Source: Nocardioidaceae bacterium SCSIO 66511
GTDB lineage: Bacteria > Actinomycetota > Actinomycetes > Propionibacteriales > Nocardioidaceae
Direction of reading: 5' to 3'
DNA: 64,000 nt
Assembly (NCBI GenBank): GCA_023100825.1
Contig: CP095846.1
Coordinates: 620,001-684,000 of the forward strand
A model generated the notes under the pieces. It was not told the DNA's origin. It was given only the letters and a program-made list of their open reading frames with translations, and made no database searches. The translations under genes and the position numbers were made by a program. How positions within the stretch are numbered: position 1 is the first letter of the stretch; each line of letters opens with the position of its first letter. Below, piece by piece: positions 59,760-64,000 of this stretch.

Positions 59760-61097
59760 ATGTCTGACTCGCTCATCGCCAATGTCGCCGATGTCCTGCC
59801 GTCCGTACGCTCCGATCTCGAGGATCTGGTTCGAATCGAGTCGGTGTGGGCCGACCCCGACCGCCACGACGAGGTGCACCGCAGCGCCGAGGCCGTCGCC
59901 CGGCTGCTTCGGGAGTCCGGGTTCGCCGAGGTCGAGATCGTCGCGGAGGGTGCGAGCGCACCGGCGGTGATCGCACACCACCCGGCGCCGGCGGGCGCGC
60001 CAACCGTTCTGTTGTACGCGCACCACGACGTACAGCCCGAAGGCGACCATGCGCTATGGGAGACTCCGCCGTTCGAGGCGACCGAGCGGGGCGACCGCCT
60101 GTATGGGCGCGGGGCCGCTGACGACAAGGCGGGCATTGCCGCGCACCTCGCGGCTTTCCGCGCACACGGTGGCAACCCGCCCGTCGGGGTGACGGTTTTC
60201 GTCGAGGGCGAGGAGGAGTCCGGATCGCCCAACCTGGTGCCGTTCCTGAACCGCTTCCGGGATCGGCTCGCCGCCGATGTCATCGTGATCGCGGACTCCG
60301 CGAACTGGGACATCGGCACGCCGGCCCTCACGACCTCACTGCGCGGGCTGGTCGACCTCGAGGTCGAGGTACGTACGCTCGGGCACGCCGTGCACTCGGG
60401 ACTCTGGGGCGGTGTGGCGCCCGATGCGCTCACCGCGCTGTGCCGACTTCTCTCAACCCTGCATGACGATGAGGGCAACGTCGCGGTCGCCGGCCTGCAC
60501 ACCGGCACCGCCGCCGATCTGGAGTATCCGGAGGGCCGGCTGCGCGCCGAGTCGGCGATGCTCGACGGCGTACGTCAGCTCGGCTCGGGGTCCGTCGTCG
60601 AACGGCTGTGGGCGAAACCGGCCATCGCCGTGATCGGCCTCGACGCGCCGCGGGCCACAGGTGCGTCGAACACGCTCCTGCCGTCTGCGCGCGCGAAGAT
60701 CAGCATGCGAATCGCGCCCGGCACCGACCCGCAGCAGGCGATGGACGCGCTCGTGAAGCATCTGCGCGACCATGCGCCGTGGGGTGCCCAGGTGCACATC
60801 GAGCCGGGTGAACAGGGCGCTGCGTACGAGATCGACGCCACCGGGCCCGCGTACGACGCGGCACGTGCGGCGTTCCGCGAGGCGTGGGACGGCACGGAGC
60901 CGGTCGACATGGGCATGGGCGGGTCGATCCCGTTCATCGCGGAGTTCGCGAAAGCGTTCCCGGACGCCGCGATCCTGGTGACCGGTGTCGAGGACCCGGA
61001 CACCCGCGCACATGGGGTCAACGAGGGCCTGCACCTGGCCGAGTTCGAGCGGGTCTGCGTTGCGGAGGCGCTGCTGCTCGCCAAACTCGCTGAGTAG
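59760..61097 (+). CDS. M20-family metallopeptidase (dipeptidase-like)
   Basis: 445 residues, no signal. Two-zinc site: LLYAHHDVQP, LYGRGAADDKAG, EGEEESGS and DSANWDIG; an M20 dimerisation domain follows (GLVDLEVEVRTLGHAVHSGLWGG) and the C-terminus has HGVNEGLHLAEFERV. The group includes carnosinase- and succinyl-diaminopimelate-desuccinylase-like enzymes, with HxD and GRGAADDKAG nearer to dipeptidases. Substrate unknown. Confidence 0.9.
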   Translation: MSDSLIANVADVLPSVRSDLEDLVRIESVWADPDRHDEVHRSAEAVARLLRESGFAEVEIVAEGASAPAVIAHHPAPAGAPTVLLYAHHDVQPEGDHALWETPPFEATERGDRLYGRGAADDKAGIAAHLAAFRAHGGNPPVGVTVFVEGEEESGSPNLVPFLNRFRDRLAADVIVIADSANWDIGTPALTTSLRGLVDLEVEVRTLGHAVHSGLWGGVAPDALTALCRLLSTLHDDEGNVAVAGLHTGTAADLEYPEGRLRAESAMLDGVRQLGSGSVVERLWAKPAIAVIGLDAPRATGASNTLLPSARAKISMRIAPGTDPQQAMDALVKHLRDHAPWGAQVHIEPGEQGAAYEIDATGPAYDAARAAFREAWDGTEPVDMGMGGSIPFIAEFAKAFPDAAILVTGVEDPDTRAHGVNEGLHLAEFERVCVAEALLLAKLAE

Positions 61098-61154
61098 TCA
61101 CTCCTGCACGGCTGAGTCGTCAGTCGTACGCGGTCTGTTTTAGGCGCCCTCCGG

Positions 61155-61213
61155 TTTTGTATCTATCACGCATAGGTCCAATAGGTTTGTACCTCTGCGT
61201 GATAGATACAAAA
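61155..61213. repeat. AT-rich 18-bp dyad between convergent genes
   Basis: TTTTGTATCTATCACGCA (61155-61172) and its exact inverse complement (61196-61213) enclose 23 bases in which AGGT also pairs with ACCT. The arms are far more AT-rich than the region. It sits between the M20 peptidase and the convergent acyl-CoA ligase: it could be a terminator for both, or a protein-binding or mobile-element scar. Confidence 0.8.
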
Positions 61214-61295
61214 TCCCGGGAACCCGCACCAAACCGTGCACCCGCGTACGCGCCAGACCCGGCTGCGCCGGAGCGTTCCAACCGAACGTCCGGGC

Positions 61296-62849
<1,554 letters not shown>

Positions 62850-62927
62850 GGTGGCTCCCTGGTGCTCACACATCGGGTGGGCCGACTGTGACACGCATCA
62901 CCTAGTCACGCAATGGGTGCGAGGTGA

Positions 62928-64000
62928 CTACTTGCGCGCGCCGTCCAGGCGCAGGAACCACCGGGTCACCGCGGCAGTGCCGGCGACGTTCGTGCCGAGG
63001 TGCCTGGAGCCGCCGTACGTGGGGCGGCCGGGGAGCCGGACCGGGATCCGGGCGCCCGTCGTACGAAACGACTTGCGACAGCTCCACGTATTGGCGGTCG
63101 CGGCTTGCTCGTCCTGTCGTGCTGCGTACAAGCGAGTCGGTGTGGCGGGGCGCCAGTTCTTGCACACGCTGTCGGCGACCCGAAGCGCCTTGCGCAGCCG
63201 GCGCGGCGGGTGCTCGAGAAGCGCGCGCCCGCGATCGGTGAGAAGCCGGTCGAGGTCGCCGGGTAGCTTCGCCAGCATCTGCGCGCCCGGAGTCGAACCG
63301 TCGAAGACTCGCTCCACTCGACCGGCATACGGGCGTTTGAAGACGTCGGTCGGATCGTCGTACAGACCGTGCAGCCGATTCCAAGCCACCAGGAAGTACG
63401 CCGCGTACGCCACGCTCATCTTGGGTTCGAGTCGCCCTTGCAGCATCGCCGGGATCTCCGCCCCTGCCAGGTCGTACGCGCCGCTGATCGGTGCGGTTGC
63501 GGCCGGCCGAAACCACCGGTGATCGGCTCGTTGCAACCGCCGCGCCGTACCGAGAGCGGCCGAAGCGCCTTGCGAGAAGCCTGTGACGTACGCCCCGCGC
63601 TTCAGCTCGCGTCCTTGCCGACGAGCAAGCATGCGTGCCGCACGAAGCAGGTCGACTGACGCCGAGGTCTCTGATGGCACGTGCATCCAGGGATGCGTGC
63701 CCGGACTCGCACCGAGCCCGAGGTAGTCGGGGAGCGCCGCGGCAAACCCGGCCGATGCGTACGTGAGCCCGGGCGAGGTGAGGAAGTCATCGGAGAATCG
63801 CGATGCTACGTCGTGCCGATAGCTCGTCGTCCCATGTGCGTACGACACGACGCGTAGTCGACGCTTGGCGCTGTCGGGAAGCGCGACGAGCCCGCTGGCG
63901 ATCGTCGGCTCACCGTCGACGGCGACGGTGCGGTAGACGACTCGGTACGTATCGACGCCATGCCGGGTGTGAGATGCGTCCCAGCCAGCCTTGTGGAGGT
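62928..64000 (-). CDS. Secreted lipase-like alpha/beta hydrolase, 5' end outside window
   Basis: At least 357 codons; the frame stays open to the window edge, and the residues just upstream of the first in-frame GTG (ending SGLVALPDSAKRRLRVVSYAHGT) continue the family pattern, so the start lies outside. Secretory lipase (LIP) family: YAHGTTSYRHDVAS, LPDYLGLGASPGTHPW and nucleophile Ser in GFSQGAS, which precedes PISGAYDLAGA. It probably hydrolyses ester substrates outside the cell; its export signal is not visible here. Confidence 0.85.
   Translation of the reverse strand, partial: LHKAGWDASHTRHGVDTYRVVYRTVAVDGEPTIASGLVALPDSAKRRLRVVSYAHGTTSYRHDVASRFSDDFLTSPGLTYASAGFAAALPDYLGLGASPGTHPWMHVPSETSASVDLLRAARMLARRQGRELKRGAYVTGFSQGASAALGTARRLQRADHRWFRPAATAPISGAYDLAGAEIPAMLQGRLEPKMSVAYAAYFLVAWNRLHGLYDDPTDVFKRPYAGRVERVFDGSTPGAQMLAKLPGDLDRLLTDRGRALLEHPPRRLRKALRVADSVCKNWRPATPTRLYAARQDEQAATANTWSCRKSFRTTGARIPVRLPGRPTYGGSRHLGTNVAGTAAVTRWFLRLDGARK

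Overview
The window is chromosomal DNA of a high-GC Gram-positive bacterium (Actinomycetota). Supporting signs are many GTG starts and some TTG starts, the three-part PurS/PurQ/PurL enzyme, a cobalamin riboswitch in front of nrdAB, an F420-type (Ddn-like) protein, a fba-DUF3151-purA order, and many apparently leaderless promoters. A member of the Propionibacteriales/Nocardioidaceae is my guess; this is inference. No rRNA, tRNA, CRISPR array, insertion sequence or prophage was seen.

Layout. 1-8.3 kb: the end of a GntR regulator, then a tightly packed operon for uptake and breakdown of peptidoglycan amino sugars: lipoprotein binding protein, two permeases, NagZ, a sugar-kinase/MurQ fusion and AnmK. 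No ABC ATPase is encoded, so a shared one is probably used. 8.4-15.8 kb: secreted lysyl-oxidase-like protein, a TetR/MFS pair, a TmrB-like ATPase, a DapC-like aminotransferase and a MarR/MFS pair with a palindromic operator. 15.8-24.2 kb: pyrE, a SPOUT methyltransferase, a disulfide-type flavoenzyme, fructose-bisphosphate aldolase, an ECF sigma factor with a membrane partner, DUF3151 and purA. 24.3-31.1 kb: LacI regulator, AurF-like diiron protein with a small DUF4873 partner, purD, a Ddn-like protein, a secreted protein and purB.

31.2-35.8 kb (minus strand): an operon likely for threonate-type four-carbon acid sugars: GntP permease, DUF1537 kinase, PdxA2-like dehydrogenase and DeoR regulator. 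Its upstream region carries three copies of a 19-bp repeat. 36-41.5 kb: purC, an acyl-CoA ligase, a secreted protein, purSQ, a small GNAT protein and a lipoprotein. 41.5-45.6 kb: ribonucleotide reductase nrdAB behind tandem NrdR boxes and an adenosylcobalamin riboswitch. The small subunit has Phe where the radical Tyr normally is and Glu at the first metal site, as in the Mn/Fe class Ic enzymes. 45.6-49.2 kb: Tat-exported amidohydrolase and agmatine-to-putrescine genes aguB/aguA. 49.3-55.7 kb: membrane proteins, a formylglycine-generating-enzyme homologue, an AraC regulator facing an internally deleted Fsr-type transporter, two tandem EamA transporters and a VapBC toxin-antitoxin pair. 55.7-64 kb: purL, sterol-carrier-like protein, AEC transporter, M20 peptidase, an acyl-CoA ligase and the end of a secreted lipase.

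Purine synthesis is the main thread: purA, purD, purB, purC, purS, purQ and purL lie on the plus strand, separated by unrelated genes. purF and purM are not in the window. The most interesting items are the amino-sugar salvage operon with its kinase-etherase fusion, the tyrosine-less NrdB under double control, the repeat array between gntP and purC, the long hairpin between nrdA and nrdB, and an AT-rich dyad near 61.2 kb.
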